From: Bog-473 sp036489775
GTDB taxonomy: Bacteria; Actinomycetota; Acidimicrobiia; Acidimicrobiales; RAAP-2
Assembly (NCBI GenBank): GCA_036489775.1
Contig: DASXFC010000008.1
Span: 1-64,000, forward strand
Reading direction: 5' to 3'
Length of the DNA stretch: 64,000 nucleotides
The notes beneath the pieces were generated by a model. It had not been told where the DNA came from, did no database searches, and saw only the letters and a program-made list of their open reading frames with translations. Positions 51,581 through 60,205 of the stretch are shown piece after piece (positions within the stretch are counted from its first letter, which is position 1; each line of letters starts with the position of its first letter). The position numbers and the translations under genes were made by a program.

Positions 51581-51596
51581 ACGACGTCGATATCAA
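51581..51596. promoter_or_regulatory. Island palindrome, site upstream of the TetR gene
   Basis: ACGACGTCGATATCAA matches 12 of 16 positions of the shared element and keeps the TCGA centre. It lies 53 bases before the TetR start, where an autoregulatory operator would be expected. Confidence 0.45.
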
Positions 51597-51649
51597 TAAC
51601 CTGACCACCGGCAGCATCTGACCGGGTGTCTGCGCAGAAGGAGGGACCC

Positions 51650-52321
51650 GTGTCCACGGCGCCGCTGGCCAGCGAGAAGCCCAGTGGTCCCCGGTCGCGC
51701 AAGGGTCAGGAGACCAGGGCTCGGCTTTTGGCCGCCGCCAAGGAGATCTTCGAGCGGGACGGCTTCCTCGACGCTCGGATCTCCGATATCGCCGAAGCGG
51801 CCGGTCTCTCGCACGGATCCTTCTACCACTACTTCGAATCCAAGGAAGAGGTCTTTCGGGAAGTCGCAGCCAAAGTCGACGAGCGGCTGACGGAACCGAT
51901 GAATACGGTCATCCTCAACGCCGCCTCTCCGGCCAGCCCCTACGAACGCATCCGTGAAGGCATCCGCCTCAACCTCGAGATCTACCGGGACGAAGCGCGC
52001 ATCATGGGCGTCATCGAGCAGGTCTCCCGTTTCGACCCTGAGGTCGGAGCGGCGCGCTTCGAACGCCACCGTGCTTCCCTGATGGCGGTCGCGGAGTCCA
52101 TTCGAAGCCTGCAGCGCCATGGGCTGGTGGACGAGCGCATCGATGCCACCATTGCCGCCTCGGCCCTGGGGTCGATGACCTATCGGTTCCCAGAAATGTG
52201 GTTCGTGCAGGGACTGATCGACTGCGAGTTCGAGGAGGGGGTCGAACAGTTGACCCTTCTCTTCGTACGCGCCCTCGGGCTCGACGAGCAGGGCGGTTCC
52301 TTGGCCGGACCTCAAGGCTGA
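51650..52321 (+). CDS. TetR-family regulator, candidate master regulator of the catabolic island
   Basis: A 223-residue regulator with helix-turn-helix KGQETRARLLAAAKEIFERDGFLDARISDIAEAAGLSHGSFYHYFESKEEVFREV and a helical ligand domain. GTG at 51650 with AAGGAGGG seven bases ahead is the start; the eight codons before it are ignored. Two copies of the island palindrome lie upstream. The ligand is probably an acyl-CoA intermediate, as for other TetR regulators of fatty acid and sterol catabolism (inference). Confidence 0.88.
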   Translation: MSTAPLASEKPSGPRSRKGQETRARLLAAAKEIFERDGFLDARISDIAEAAGLSHGSFYHYFESKEEVFREVAAKVDERLTEPMNTVILNAASPASPYERIREGIRLNLEIYRDEARIMGVIEQVSRFDPEVGAARFERHRASLMAVAESIRSLQRHGLVDERIDATIAASALGSMTYRFPEMWFVQGLIDCEFEEGVEQLTLLFVRALGLDEQGGSLAGPQG

Positions 52322-52346
52322 CGGTCCCAGGAGGAACCGGCCCGCT

Positions 52347-53636
52347 TCAGTCCGTCGTCGATCGGCCCCGAGGAACGTCGCGGAATGGGACGTCTTTGTC
52401 CACCGATCGCTCCCGGGGCATACCCAGGACCCGCTCGCTGATGACATTTCGTGCCATCTCGACCGTTCCGCCACCGATGCTGCCGGCCTGACGCATCAGA
52501 TAGTTGATCGCGCTCTCCGACGACGCCGCGCCCTCCATCCAGGCAGCGCCGTCGGGGCCAGCAGCCTCGAACGTCAACGAGTTGATCCTTTGCTGCGCGC
52601 TGCCCTTGAACAGACGGATGATGGCGGCGGCCTGATCGGACAATTGCCCAGAACCGATGCGCTCACTGATCCGGGTGGCCAGCGCGTCGTTGACGATCTC
52701 GAGCATCCGGGCTTCACCGATCCGCTCGCGCATCGCCACATCATCGAGGACGCCGGCCTCCTGGGCATTGCGGAAGACGGCTGCGGCTTCCATTGTTCCG
52801 TGCACGACCCCGACGGGTTCGGTCACGTAGGGCGAGCTGTAGAGCATGCGTTCGTGGAACATCCAGCGGGTGCAGACAGTCCATCCATCGTCGACGTCGC
52901 CGACCCTGTCCGAGTCCGGCACGACCACGTCGGTCATAAATTCCTGGCAGAACTCCTTCGATCCGTTCAGCATCTCGATCCGGTGTACTTCCACATTGGG
53001 CTGATGGATCGGCAGCATGAAGACCGTCAGGCCCCGGTGCTTGGGCACGTCCCAGTTCGTCCGGGCCAGGCATAGGCCCCAATCGGACCACCAGGCGCCG
53101 GTCGTCCATACCTTTGACCCGTTCAGCACCCACTGGTCGCCGTCACGGACCGCTGTCGTCAGCGCACCGGCCACGTCGGAACCGCCGCCCGGCTCGGAGA
53201 GGAACTGCATCCAGAGTTCTTCTCCTCGGAAGATCGCCGGAAGATGGCCGAGCTTCTGCTCCTCGGTGCCGTACTCCAAGAGCACGGTGGCACACGGTGA
53301 GAGGGTTGGCACCTGTAGATGGACCGGGTACTCGAATCCGCTGATCTCCTCGTTGAACACAAGCTGATGCGCTGGCGTGAGGCCCTGACCCCCATAAGCC
53401 TTCGGAAAACAAATACCAGCCAGTTCGGCGTCGAACAGCATGCGCTGAATCACCCGCTGGCGGGCCACCGAGGCCAGCTCCTGCTCCTCGCTCACCACCG
53501 TGCGGCGACTCCGAAGCTCGTCCGGAGTCAGCTGCCGCAGGTTGGAGCGAATAAAGGTACGGGCTCGTACCCGGAAGGAGTCCAGGTCTTCGAATTCCTC
53601 CGCGCCTTCCATGGCGGCGGCTGGCAAGGCGCTCAT
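52347..53636 (-). CDS. Acyl-CoA dehydrogenase, first of an adjacent pair
   Basis: A 429-residue FadE-like flavoenzyme. FPKAYGGQGLTPAHQLVFNEEISGF, the FAD-binding QFLSEPGGGSDVAGALTTAVRDGDQWVLNGSKVWTTGAWWSDWGLCLART, and the C-terminal MRQAGSIGGGTVEMARNVISERVLGMPRE are present. It overlaps the second dehydrogenase gene by ATGA. Adjacent unequal FadE pairs in actinobacteria often form alpha2beta2 enzymes for steroid-type side chains; that is inferred here. Confidence 0.92.
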   Translation of the reverse strand: MSALPAAAMEGAEEFEDLDSFRVRARTFIRSNLRQLTPDELRSRRTVVSEEQELASVARQRVIQRMLFDAELAGICFPKAYGGQGLTPAHQLVFNEEISGFEYPVHLQVPTLSPCATVLLEYGTEEQKLGHLPAIFRGEELWMQFLSEPGGGSDVAGALTTAVRDGDQWVLNGSKVWTTGAWWSDWGLCLARTNWDVPKHRGLTVFMLPIHQPNVEVHRIEMLNGSKEFCQEFMTDVVVPDSDRVGDVDDGWTVCTRWMFHERMLYSSPYVTEPVGVVHGTMEAAAVFRNAQEAGVLDDVAMRERIGEARMLEIVNDALATRISERIGSGQLSDQAAAIIRLFKGSAQQRINSLTFEAAGPDGAAWMEGAASSESAINYLMRQAGSIGGGTVEMARNVISERVLGMPRERSVDKDVPFRDVPRGRSTTD

Positions 53637-54775
53637 GCCGCCACCTCATTGCGCTGCTCCACGATGGCGGCGATGCGCTGCCGATGCACCGCCGGCGTCC
53701 CCGCCAGCGATCGGTTCACGATGAACCGGCGCAGGAAGAGATGGAGGTCGTGCTCGAAGGTGATACCGATACCGCCGTGCAGCTGCACGCAGTCCTGAAG
53801 GAGATCGGCCCCGTACTGGCCCACGTACGCCTTGGCCGTGCTGACCAGTTCATCGGCCGCGGCGGACCGCTCCTCGACGGCTTGGCAGGCGGCACTACTG
53901 ATCGCGTGGCTGGCCTCGAGCCAGGTCAGCATGTCGGCGAAGCGATGTTTGAGCGCCTGGTAGGACGCCAACGGGCGCCCGAACGAGTACCGATCGAAGG
54001 CCCATTCGAGCGTCATGTCGAAACCTGATTGGAGGGTACCCACGGCCTCGGCGTTCAAGATCGACAGGGCAAGATGGAATTGCCGCTCCACGTCGGTCGC
54101 CGCCTCCAGCGGCGCTCCGACCACGGCATCGGGGCCGACCGCGACGCCGTCGAACCTCACTGCCCCGAAGCGTCGGCTCAGGTCGACCGTACCCATCGTC
54201 TCGATCGTCACGCCCGCAACCGAGGACGGCACCAGAACCTGAGTCACGCCGGTCTCGTCCCGAGCGGAGACCAGGAAGTGGCTGGCCTGGGCGGCCGACT
54301 CCACGTGTGGCACGCGACCTTCCAGGATGTAATCGGTGCCTTGTCGGTGCATGCTCACGCCGGGACGAAGGGCCCCTGCGCCGAGGCCCGCGGTGAGAAC
54401 CGGCGCGCACCAGGTGACGATCCGCTCTCCGGTCAACAACCCGGTCAGAACGTCTGCATGTGCACCGTTCGTACTGAGCGCCCAGGCCGCCACATTCGTC
54501 GACAAGAGCGGACCCGGGGCAGCGCGGCGGCCGAACTCGTACGCCACCAAGCTCAGGTCAAGCAACCCGGCCCCGCTGATGGTTCCACCACCATGAGCGG
54601 CGTCGACTAATAGCGACGTCCACCCCAGCTCGGCCCCGTGACGCCAGTAACCGTCGCCGAAGCCAGCCGGATCGTGGCGCCGGCGGCGCAGCTCTGCCGG
54701 TGACGCGTGCTCATTGAGGAATCGTTGGGTGGTCGCCCGGAAGAACTCCTGGTCCTCGCTGAGCGCACCCAGCAT
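53633..54775 (-). CDS. Acyl-CoA dehydrogenase, second of an adjacent pair
   Basis: A 380-residue FadE-like protein. It keeps YSFGRPLASYQALKHRFADMLTWLEASHAISSAAC and the C-terminal QLHGGIGITFEHDLHLFLRR, whose Glu lies where many acyl-CoA dehydrogenases keep a functional residue. The N-terminal FAD half is less typical. ATG at 54775 (MLGALSEDQEFF); a longer open frame has no support. It is upstream of and overlaps the partner gene, so both subunits would be made together. Confidence 0.9.
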   Translation of the reverse strand: MLGALSEDQEFFRATTQRFLNEHASPAELRRRRHDPAGFGDGYWRHGAELGWTSLLVDAAHGGGTISGAGLLDLSLVAYEFGRRAAPGPLLSTNVAAWALSTNGAHADVLTGLLTGERIVTWCAPVLTAGLGAGALRPGVSMHRQGTDYILEGRVPHVESAAQASHFLVSARDETGVTQVLVPSSVAGVTIETMGTVDLSRRFGAVRFDGVAVGPDAVVGAPLEAATDVERQFHLALSILNAEAVGTLQSGFDMTLEWAFDRYSFGRPLASYQALKHRFADMLTWLEASHAISSAACQAVEERSAAADELVSTAKAYVGQYGADLLQDCVQLHGGIGITFEHDLHLFLRRFIVNRSLAGTPAVHRQRIAAIVEQRNEVAA

Positions 54776-54836
54776 CAAAAGGTACCGATCCCGCCTACCT
54801 CGGCGATGACATTCACCCTGGTCCCTCTGGGTGCTT

Positions 54837-56324
54837 CTAGCCGACGGGCCAGGAGACGGACTTGACCTCGAGATACTGCTCGAAGCCCGGTTCGCCGTTC
54901 TGGCGGCCGATCCCGCTGGCCTTGAACCCCCCGAACGGGAGGTCGGGTCCGTAGGGCGCACCACCGTTGATGCTCAGGCCACCGGTCCGGATCCGCCGGG
55001 CCACCGCCAGCGAGCGCTCGACCGAGCCGGAGAACACGCCACCGGACAGCCCGTAGATGCTGTCGTTGGCGATCCGCACCGCGTCGTCCTCGGTGTCGTA
55101 GGGGATCACCACCAGGACCGGGCCGAAGATCTCCTCCTGAGCGATCGTCATGGAGTTGTCGACATCCACGAAGAGCGTCGGCTCCACCCAGTGGCCCTTG
55201 GCGAACTCCTCGCCAGCGGGGCGTCCGCCCCCGGTCACCAGCTTGGCGCCCTCGGCCTTGCCCTTTTCGATCAGACCCACCACCCGCTCGCGCTGCTTGG
55301 CCGAGATCAGCGGGCCCATGAGCACGTCGGGACGTTGTGGGTCTCCGAACGGCACCGCCGAGTACAACGCCGTCAACAACTCCACACCCTCGTCATAGCG
55401 GGACCGGGGCAGGAGGAAGCGGGTCTGAATGGCACAGCCCTGTCCAGCGTGGAAGCAGGCACCCATGCCCATGAGGGTGGCCAAGCCGAGGTCGGCGTCC
55501 TCGAGGACGATGGTCGCTGACTTCCCACCGAGTTCGAGGAAGACGCGCTTCATGGTGGCCGCGCCCTTCTCCATGATCCGCCGACCGACGGCCGTGGAAC
55601 CGGTGAACGAGATCATGTCGACCTTGGGCGAAAGCGTGAGTTCCTCGCCGACCAGGTGATCCGACGACGTGACGATGTTGATGACGCCCGCCGGGATGTC
55701 GGTCTTCTCGGCGATCAGGCGGCCCAGGAAGGTGGCGTTCCACGGCGTGTCGGGCGCCGGCTTGATGATCATCGTGTTCCCGGTAGCCAGCGCCTGACCC
55801 ACTTTGTGCAGCGTCACCTCGACCGGGAAGTTCCACGGCACGATGGCGCCGACGACGCCCACCGGCTCGCGCCAGTAACGGCGAGCGTCCACCGAGCCCG
55901 TGATGCTCTTGGCATCGGGCAGCACCGTTTCCCACTCGTACTCGTCGATGTGCTTGGCCGGCCAGGCCAAGCCTTCGGACAGCGGAGCGTCGAGCTGGGG
56001 GCCGTTGGTCGTCATGCGGGGGCAGCCGACTTCGAGGATCAGCTGCTCACGCAGTTCTTCCTGCTCGGCCTGCAGGGCCTCGTGCAGCTGCTCGAGGCAC
56101 TGCTTGCGGAAGGCGTGGTTGGTGGCCCAGTCCGTCTCGTCGAAAGTACGGCGGGCGGCGTCGATGGCCCGGTGCATCTCGGCGGAGGAGGCGTCGGCCA
56201 CCTGCCCCAACAGCTCCTCGTTGGCCGGGTTGAAGTTGTCGAAGGTTTTGCCCGAATCGGCATCGACCAACTTCCCGTCGATGAGCATGCGCTGCTCGGG
56301 ATTCACCTTCACTGCCTCGCTCAC
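54837..56324 (-). CDS. NAD(P)-dependent aldehyde dehydrogenase
   Basis: A 495-residue ALDH. GVVGAIVPWNFPVEVTLHKV (Rossmann side), the general-base Glu in RVFLELGGKSATIVLEDAD, the catalytic Cys in ACFHAGQGCAIQTRFLLP, and EEIFGPVLVVIPYDTEDDAVRIANDSIYGLSGGVFSG are complete. GTG at 56324 with GAAGGA upstream. The island palindrome lies 125 bases before it, in the region shared with the divergent thioesterase gene. Likely oxidises a pathway aldehyde to the acid for CoA activation. Confidence 0.93.
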   Translation of the reverse strand: MSEAVKVNPEQRMLIDGKLVDADSGKTFDNFNPANEELLGQVADASSAEMHRAIDAARRTFDETDWATNHAFRKQCLEQLHEALQAEQEELREQLILEVGCPRMTTNGPQLDAPLSEGLAWPAKHIDEYEWETVLPDAKSITGSVDARRYWREPVGVVGAIVPWNFPVEVTLHKVGQALATGNTMIIKPAPDTPWNATFLGRLIAEKTDIPAGVINIVTSSDHLVGEELTLSPKVDMISFTGSTAVGRRIMEKGAATMKRVFLELGGKSATIVLEDADLGLATLMGMGACFHAGQGCAIQTRFLLPRSRYDEGVELLTALYSAVPFGDPQRPDVLMGPLISAKQRERVVGLIEKGKAEGAKLVTGGGRPAGEEFAKGHWVEPTLFVDVDNSMTIAQEEIFGPVLVVIPYDTEDDAVRIANDSIYGLSGGVFSGSVERSLAVARRIRTGGLSINGGAPYGPDLPFGGFKASGIGRQNGEPGFEQYLEVKSVSWPVG

Positions 56325-56448
56325 AGTCCTTTTCCTTCCGTCGTCCTGATCGGCGGCCCACCCACGCAGGCTGTCGCGCAGAGCGTGACATACAGCCCAT
56401 GGGTCGGGCACATAGCCCCAAGGCGCCCTGTTCGGGAGGGTATCTGAC

Positions 56449-56466
56449 TTTGACGTCGCCGTCAAA
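56449..56466. promoter_or_regulatory. Island palindrome between the aldehyde dehydrogenase and thioesterase genes
   Basis: TTTGACG-TCGC-CGTCAAA is a perfect 18-base palindrome apart from its centre. It is the best copy of the shared element (15 of 16). It is 91 bases ahead of the thioesterase start. Confidence 0.65.
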
Positions 56467-56556
56467 AATCTGCATATGATGCCCTTTCCTCGAAATTGCC
56501 CCGCCACCTGGGCCGATCGGGCAAAGTGGCGCCGACATAGTGGAGAAGGAGGCCCG

Positions 56557-57387
56557 ATGCCGACGATGCAGGAGTTCCTCGACGCCCTGACCCTCGAGCC
56601 GGTTGACAAGGATCGCTACCGAGCGTCCAACCTGCCCGACGAGCATGGGATCGTCTTCGGGGGTCAACTCCTGGCGCAATCGGTCATGGCCGGGCTGACC
56701 GGTCAGGAGGGGAAGTCGGTCAAGACGATCCACACCGTCTTCGCCCGGGCGGGGTCGCCCGACTCCCCGCTCGACATCACGGTCGACCGGATGCACGGCG
56801 GCCGCTCACTCGCCAGCAGCACCGTGACCATCACCCAAGGGGACCAGGTGGTCACCCGTTCACTGGTGCTGCTGAGCGCGGACGAGCCGGACATCATCCG
56901 GCACGCCGACTCACCCGGTTCGACCTCTCACCCCGACGATGTCGCCGGCCACCTCAGACAGAACGGCGCCTGGGAGATCGGCATCGTCGGAGCGGTCGAC
57001 CTGAGCGATCCCGAGCTGGTCGGCCCACCGGAACTCAACGTCTGGGTGCGCTTTGCTGGTGCACCTGACGACCCGGCGACGGACCAGGCACTGGTGGCCT
57101 ACTCGACCGACGGCTTCCTCATCGGCACCGCCATGCGCCCACACGCCGGGGTCGGTCAAGCCCAGGCTCATCGCACACTCTCGACCGGTGTGCTCAGCCA
57201 CACGCTCACGTACCACGAGCGGTGCCCGGCCGCCGAATGGCATTTGCTCGAGCAGTGGAGTTCGTTCGCCGGCCATGGGCGAAGCTACGGGCGGGGGGAC
57301 ATCTTCCGGTCCGACGGGCAGCTGGCCGCCTCGTTCGTCCAGGACGCCCTCCTCCGCGCCCGTGCCGGGGGTAGCGGGAAGCTCTAA
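56557..57387 (+). CDS. Acyl-CoA thioesterase II (TesB-like)
   Basis: A 276-residue double hot-dog thioesterase. GIVFGGQLLAQSVMAGL holds the conserved Gly-Gly-Gln, TVFARAGSPDSPL and GGRSLASSTVTI follow, and the second half has MRPHAGVGQAQAHRTLSTGVLSHTLTYH. ATG at 56557 follows AAGGAGG. It is the likely first gene of a plus-strand set with the next crotonase. It releases CoA from acyl-CoAs, possibly to relieve CoA trapping. Confidence 0.9.
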   Translation: MPTMQEFLDALTLEPVDKDRYRASNLPDEHGIVFGGQLLAQSVMAGLTGQEGKSVKTIHTVFARAGSPDSPLDITVDRMHGGRSLASSTVTITQGDQVVTRSLVLLSADEPDIIRHADSPGSTSHPDDVAGHLRQNGAWEIGIVGAVDLSDPELVGPPELNVWVRFAGAPDDPATDQALVAYSTDGFLIGTAMRPHAGVGQAQAHRTLSTGVLSHTLTYHERCPAAEWHLLEQWSSFAGHGRSYGRGDIFRSDGQLAASFVQDALLRARAGGSGKL

Positions 57388-57438
57388 CTCGGTGGGGGCG
57401 CATACTGTTTCGTCGCCCCACGAACCAGGGAGGCAGCA

Positions 57439-58224
57439 GTGTCAGAGGAATTAGGGGCAGCAGGTTTGCGCTTCGACCGTGAAGGGCCGATCGCCTGGTG
57501 CACCATCGACCGACCCGAAGCACGCAATGCCCTCACGCCGGCCATGTACTTCGGCATCAAGCGGGCCGTCCGCATCGTCAACCAGGACCCTGACCTGGCG
57601 GCGCTCATCATCACCGGGACCGGCGACGTGTTCGCTCCCGGCGGCGACCTGGGCGGGCGGAGCGAACCGGGTGACGAGCCGACACCCGATATCGGTCACG
57701 ACATCCTGCCGTTTCTCACCATCCGGGACAGCCGGGCCCCGGTGGTCGCGGCGGTCAACGGGATCTGCCAGGCCGGTGGGCTCTTGATCGCCATGCTGTC
57801 CGACATCGCGGTGGTCAGCGACCGCGCCACCTTCCGCGTCCCCGAGCTGCTCCGTGGCATCCCCGACGCCACTTATGCCGCCGTCCTGCCGGCGCACGTC
57901 GGGATCGCGGTGGCCCGGGACCTCCTTCTCTCGGCCCGCCGCTTCGATGCCGCCGAGGCATTGCGGTTGGGGTTGATCTCCCGGGTCGTCCCGCACGACC
58001 AGCTCCGGGAGGCGGCACTCAGCGCGGCATGGGAGATCCTGCAGACACCTCCAATGGCGCGTATGCAGGTGAAGCGCATGCTCAACGAGCGCTACGGGTT
58101 GATCGACTACCAGACCATGTTCTGGGCCCTCGACGAGTCACCCGAACCGCGTGAGGGAATGAACGCCTTCATGGAAAAACGTCCGCCCAACTGGGTGCCC
58201 GAGGGCATGCCTTCCGAGGAGTAA
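57439..58224 (+). CDS. Enoyl-CoA hydratase/isomerase family protein
   Basis: A 261-residue crotonase: IAWCTIDRPEARNALTPAMYFGIKRAV, oxyanion segments DVFAPGGDLGGRSE and NGICQAGGLLIAMLSDIAVVSDRATFRVPEL, and a C-terminal PPNWVPEG. A Glu occurs in PELLRGIPD near the usual site. GTG at 57439 with AGGGAGG upstream. It ends three bases from the end of the opposing TetR gene. Confidence 0.9.
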   Translation: MSEELGAAGLRFDREGPIAWCTIDRPEARNALTPAMYFGIKRAVRIVNQDPDLAALIITGTGDVFAPGGDLGGRSEPGDEPTPDIGHDILPFLTIRDSRAPVVAAVNGICQAGGLLIAMLSDIAVVSDRATFRVPELLRGIPDATYAAVLPAHVGIAVARDLLLSARRFDAAEALRLGLISRVVPHDQLREAALSAAWEILQTPPMARMQVKRMLNERYGLIDYQTMFWALDESPEPREGMNAFMEKRPPNWVPEGMPSEE

Positions 58225-58227
58225 CGC

Positions 58228-58875
58228 CTACCGGGTCACCGCACGCAGGCAGAACTCGGCCACCCGCTCCACCTCACTGCGAGTGGGCACCGCCTGACGC
58301 CACAGCCAATCAGAGAGCAAGCCGAGAACCCCGTGAGCCACCAATGCGGCGTCGAGTTCGGGCTGGGTACTCCCCAGCTCACGGAATGGTTCGTGGAGCA
58401 ATGGGGCCAGCGGCGTACTGGCGAAGTGCCGGCCGGCGGCCAGCCCACCACCGGCGCTGCTGGCGTTCCAGAGCACCGCCAGCGTGGCGGACGCACTTTC
58501 CCGTGCGGCCTGGGCCAGCACGCCCCTGACCCACTGGCGCACCTGACCCTCCGGGCTGGATTCTTTGGCCATCTGGTGCTCGAGGTAACCCCGCAGACGT
58601 TCCGCACCGTCTTCGAGGATGGCGGCGACCAGGTCGTCCTTCGACTTGAAGTGCCGGTAGAAGGCATCGTTGGACAACCCCGCCGCGGCCACGATGTCCG
58701 CCACCCGGGGCCGCGCCTCGGTGCCCCGCTCCCGCATGAGCTCCAAGGCAGCATCGAGCAGCCCGCGCACCTCGCTGGCGTATTCCCCTTCGCGTTTGGC
58801 CAGGCTGCGCCGCACGATCTTGTCGGCCACGTCGGAGGCATCGGTCGGTATTGCGTTCTGAATAGTCAGAATCAT
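58228..58875 (-). CDS. TetR-family regulator of the acyl-CoA dehydrogenase/kinase operon
   Basis: A regulator of about 215 residues. Helix-turn-helix: EVRGLLDAALELMRERGTEARPRVADIVAAAGLSNDAFYRHFKSKDDLVAAIL. It is divergent from the dehydrogenase gene, and the double palindrome lies over its own 5' end. The ATG at 58875 gives a leaderless start; another ATG at 58905 would overlap the opposite start codon and is less likely. It probably represses itself and the dehydrogenase-kinase pair. Confidence 0.86.
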   Translation of the reverse strand: MILTIQNAIPTDASDVADKIVRRSLAKREGEYASEVRGLLDAALELMRERGTEARPRVADIVAAAGLSNDAFYRHFKSKDDLVAAILEDGAERLRGYLEHQMAKESSPEGQVRQWVRGVLAQAARESASATLAVLWNASSAGGGLAAGRHFASTPLAPLLHEPFRELGSTQPELDAALVAHGVLGLLSDWLWRQAVPTRSEVERVAEFCLRAVTR

Positions 58876-58881
58876 ATTCTG
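58856..58881. promoter_or_regulatory. Double palindromic TetR operator
   Basis: Two overlapping perfect palindromes: TTCTGA-ATAG-TCAGAA (58856-58871) and CAGAAT-CAT-ATTCTG (58867-58881). They share a central half-site, so two dimers could bind. They lie over the TetR start and 23 bases ahead of the dehydrogenase start. Confidence 0.72.
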
Positions 58882-58903
58882 TCCGCAACGAAGGGAGGGG
58901 CCC

Positions 58904-60205
58904 ATGGCATGGGACTTCGAGACAGACCCCGACTACCAAGAGCAGCTCGACTGGGTCGACACGTTCGTCCGCGAGGAGGTTGAACCCCTCGATCTGGCCT
59001 TCCCCCACCTCCAGTTCACCCCACTGGAGGGCAAGCGCCGGGAAGCCGTCGACCCGCTCAAAGAGGAAGTGCGCCGCCATGGCCTGTGGGCCACCCATCT
59101 CGGGCCCGATCTCGGCGGCCAGGGCTACGGCCAGCTCAAGCTGGCCCTGCTCAACGAGATTTTGGGCCGGTCCGCGTGGGCCCCCATCGTCTTTGGATGC
59201 CAGGCCCCCGATACCGGCAACGCCGAGATCATCGCCCACTACGGCACACCCGAGCAGAAGGAGCGCTACCTCCAACCACTGCTCAATGGCGAATGCTTCT
59301 CCTGCTACTCGATGACCGAACCGCAGGCCGGCGCCGACCCGACCATGTTCACCACCCGGGCGGAGAAGGACGGCGACGAGTGGGTCATCAACGGGTGGAA
59401 GTTCTTCTCGTCCAACGCCCGGACGGCGGCCTTCCTGATCGTGATGGCCGTGACCAACCCCGAGGTCAACCCGTACCAGGGGATGTCCATGTTCCTGGTT
59501 CCGACCGACACACCGGGCGTGAACATCGTGCGCAACGTCGGGCTCTACGGCGAGCCGGTCAACGAAGGCTCGCACGCGCTCATCCACTACGAGGACGTGC
59601 GGGTCCCCGCTGATGCCCTCCTGGGCGGCGAGGGCCAGGCCTTCGTGATCGCACAGACTCGCCTGGGTGGCGGGCGCATCCACCACGCCATGCGAACCAT
59701 CGGCATGGCGCAGAGAGCTATCGACATGATGTGCGAGCGAGCGCTCAGCCGTGAAACCCAGGGCAGCTTGCTGGCGGACAAGCAGTTCGTGCAGGGCTAC
59801 ATCGCCGATTCCTACGCCCAGCTGGTTCAGTTCCGGCTCTTCGTCTTGTACACGGCGTGGGAGATCGACAAGTACAACGACTACAAGCGAGTCCGCAAGG
59901 ACATCTCCACGGCCAAGGTGGTGATGCCCACGGTGCTGCACGACATCGCATGGCGCGCCATGCAAGTGCACGGTGCGCTGGGGACAAGCAACGAGATGCC
60001 CTTCATGGGGATGGTGCACGCGGCCGGGGTCATGGGGCTGGCCGACGGGCCAACCGAAGTGCACAAGGTCACGGTCGCTCGTCAGGTGCTCCGGGACTAC
60101 CAGCCCAGTGACGACCTGTGGCCCACTCAGTGGCTGCCCAAGCGGGAGGCGGCGGCCAAGGAGAAGTTCGCCCAATACCTCGAACTGGAAGTGGGGAACC
60201 TTTGA
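58904..60205 (+). CDS. Acyl-CoA dehydrogenase (ACAD10/11-like)
   Basis: A 433-residue dehydrogenase. LGPDLGGQGYGQLKLALLNEILGRS, the FAD segment CYSMTEPQAGADPTMFTTRAEKDGDEWVINGWKFFSSNA, and the C-terminal QVHGALGTSNEMPFMGMVHAAGVMGLADGPTEVHKVTVARQVL are present. The PTEVHK ending is typical of the group close to ACAD10/11. The next gene, a kinase, overlaps its stop by four bases. ATG at 58904 with AAGGGAGG upstream. Confidence 0.92.
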   Translation: MAWDFETDPDYQEQLDWVDTFVREEVEPLDLAFPHLQFTPLEGKRREAVDPLKEEVRRHGLWATHLGPDLGGQGYGQLKLALLNEILGRSAWAPIVFGCQAPDTGNAEIIAHYGTPEQKERYLQPLLNGECFSCYSMTEPQAGADPTMFTTRAEKDGDEWVINGWKFFSSNARTAAFLIVMAVTNPEVNPYQGMSMFLVPTDTPGVNIVRNVGLYGEPVNEGSHALIHYEDVRVPADALLGGEGQAFVIAQTRLGGGRIHHAMRTIGMAQRAIDMMCERALSRETQGSLLADKQFVQGYIADSYAQLVQFRLFVLYTAWEIDKYNDYKRVRKDISTAKVVMPTVLHDIAWRAMQVHGALGTSNEMPFMGMVHAAGVMGLADGPTEVHKVTVARQVLRDYQPSDDLWPTQWLPKREAAAKEKFAQYLELEVGNL

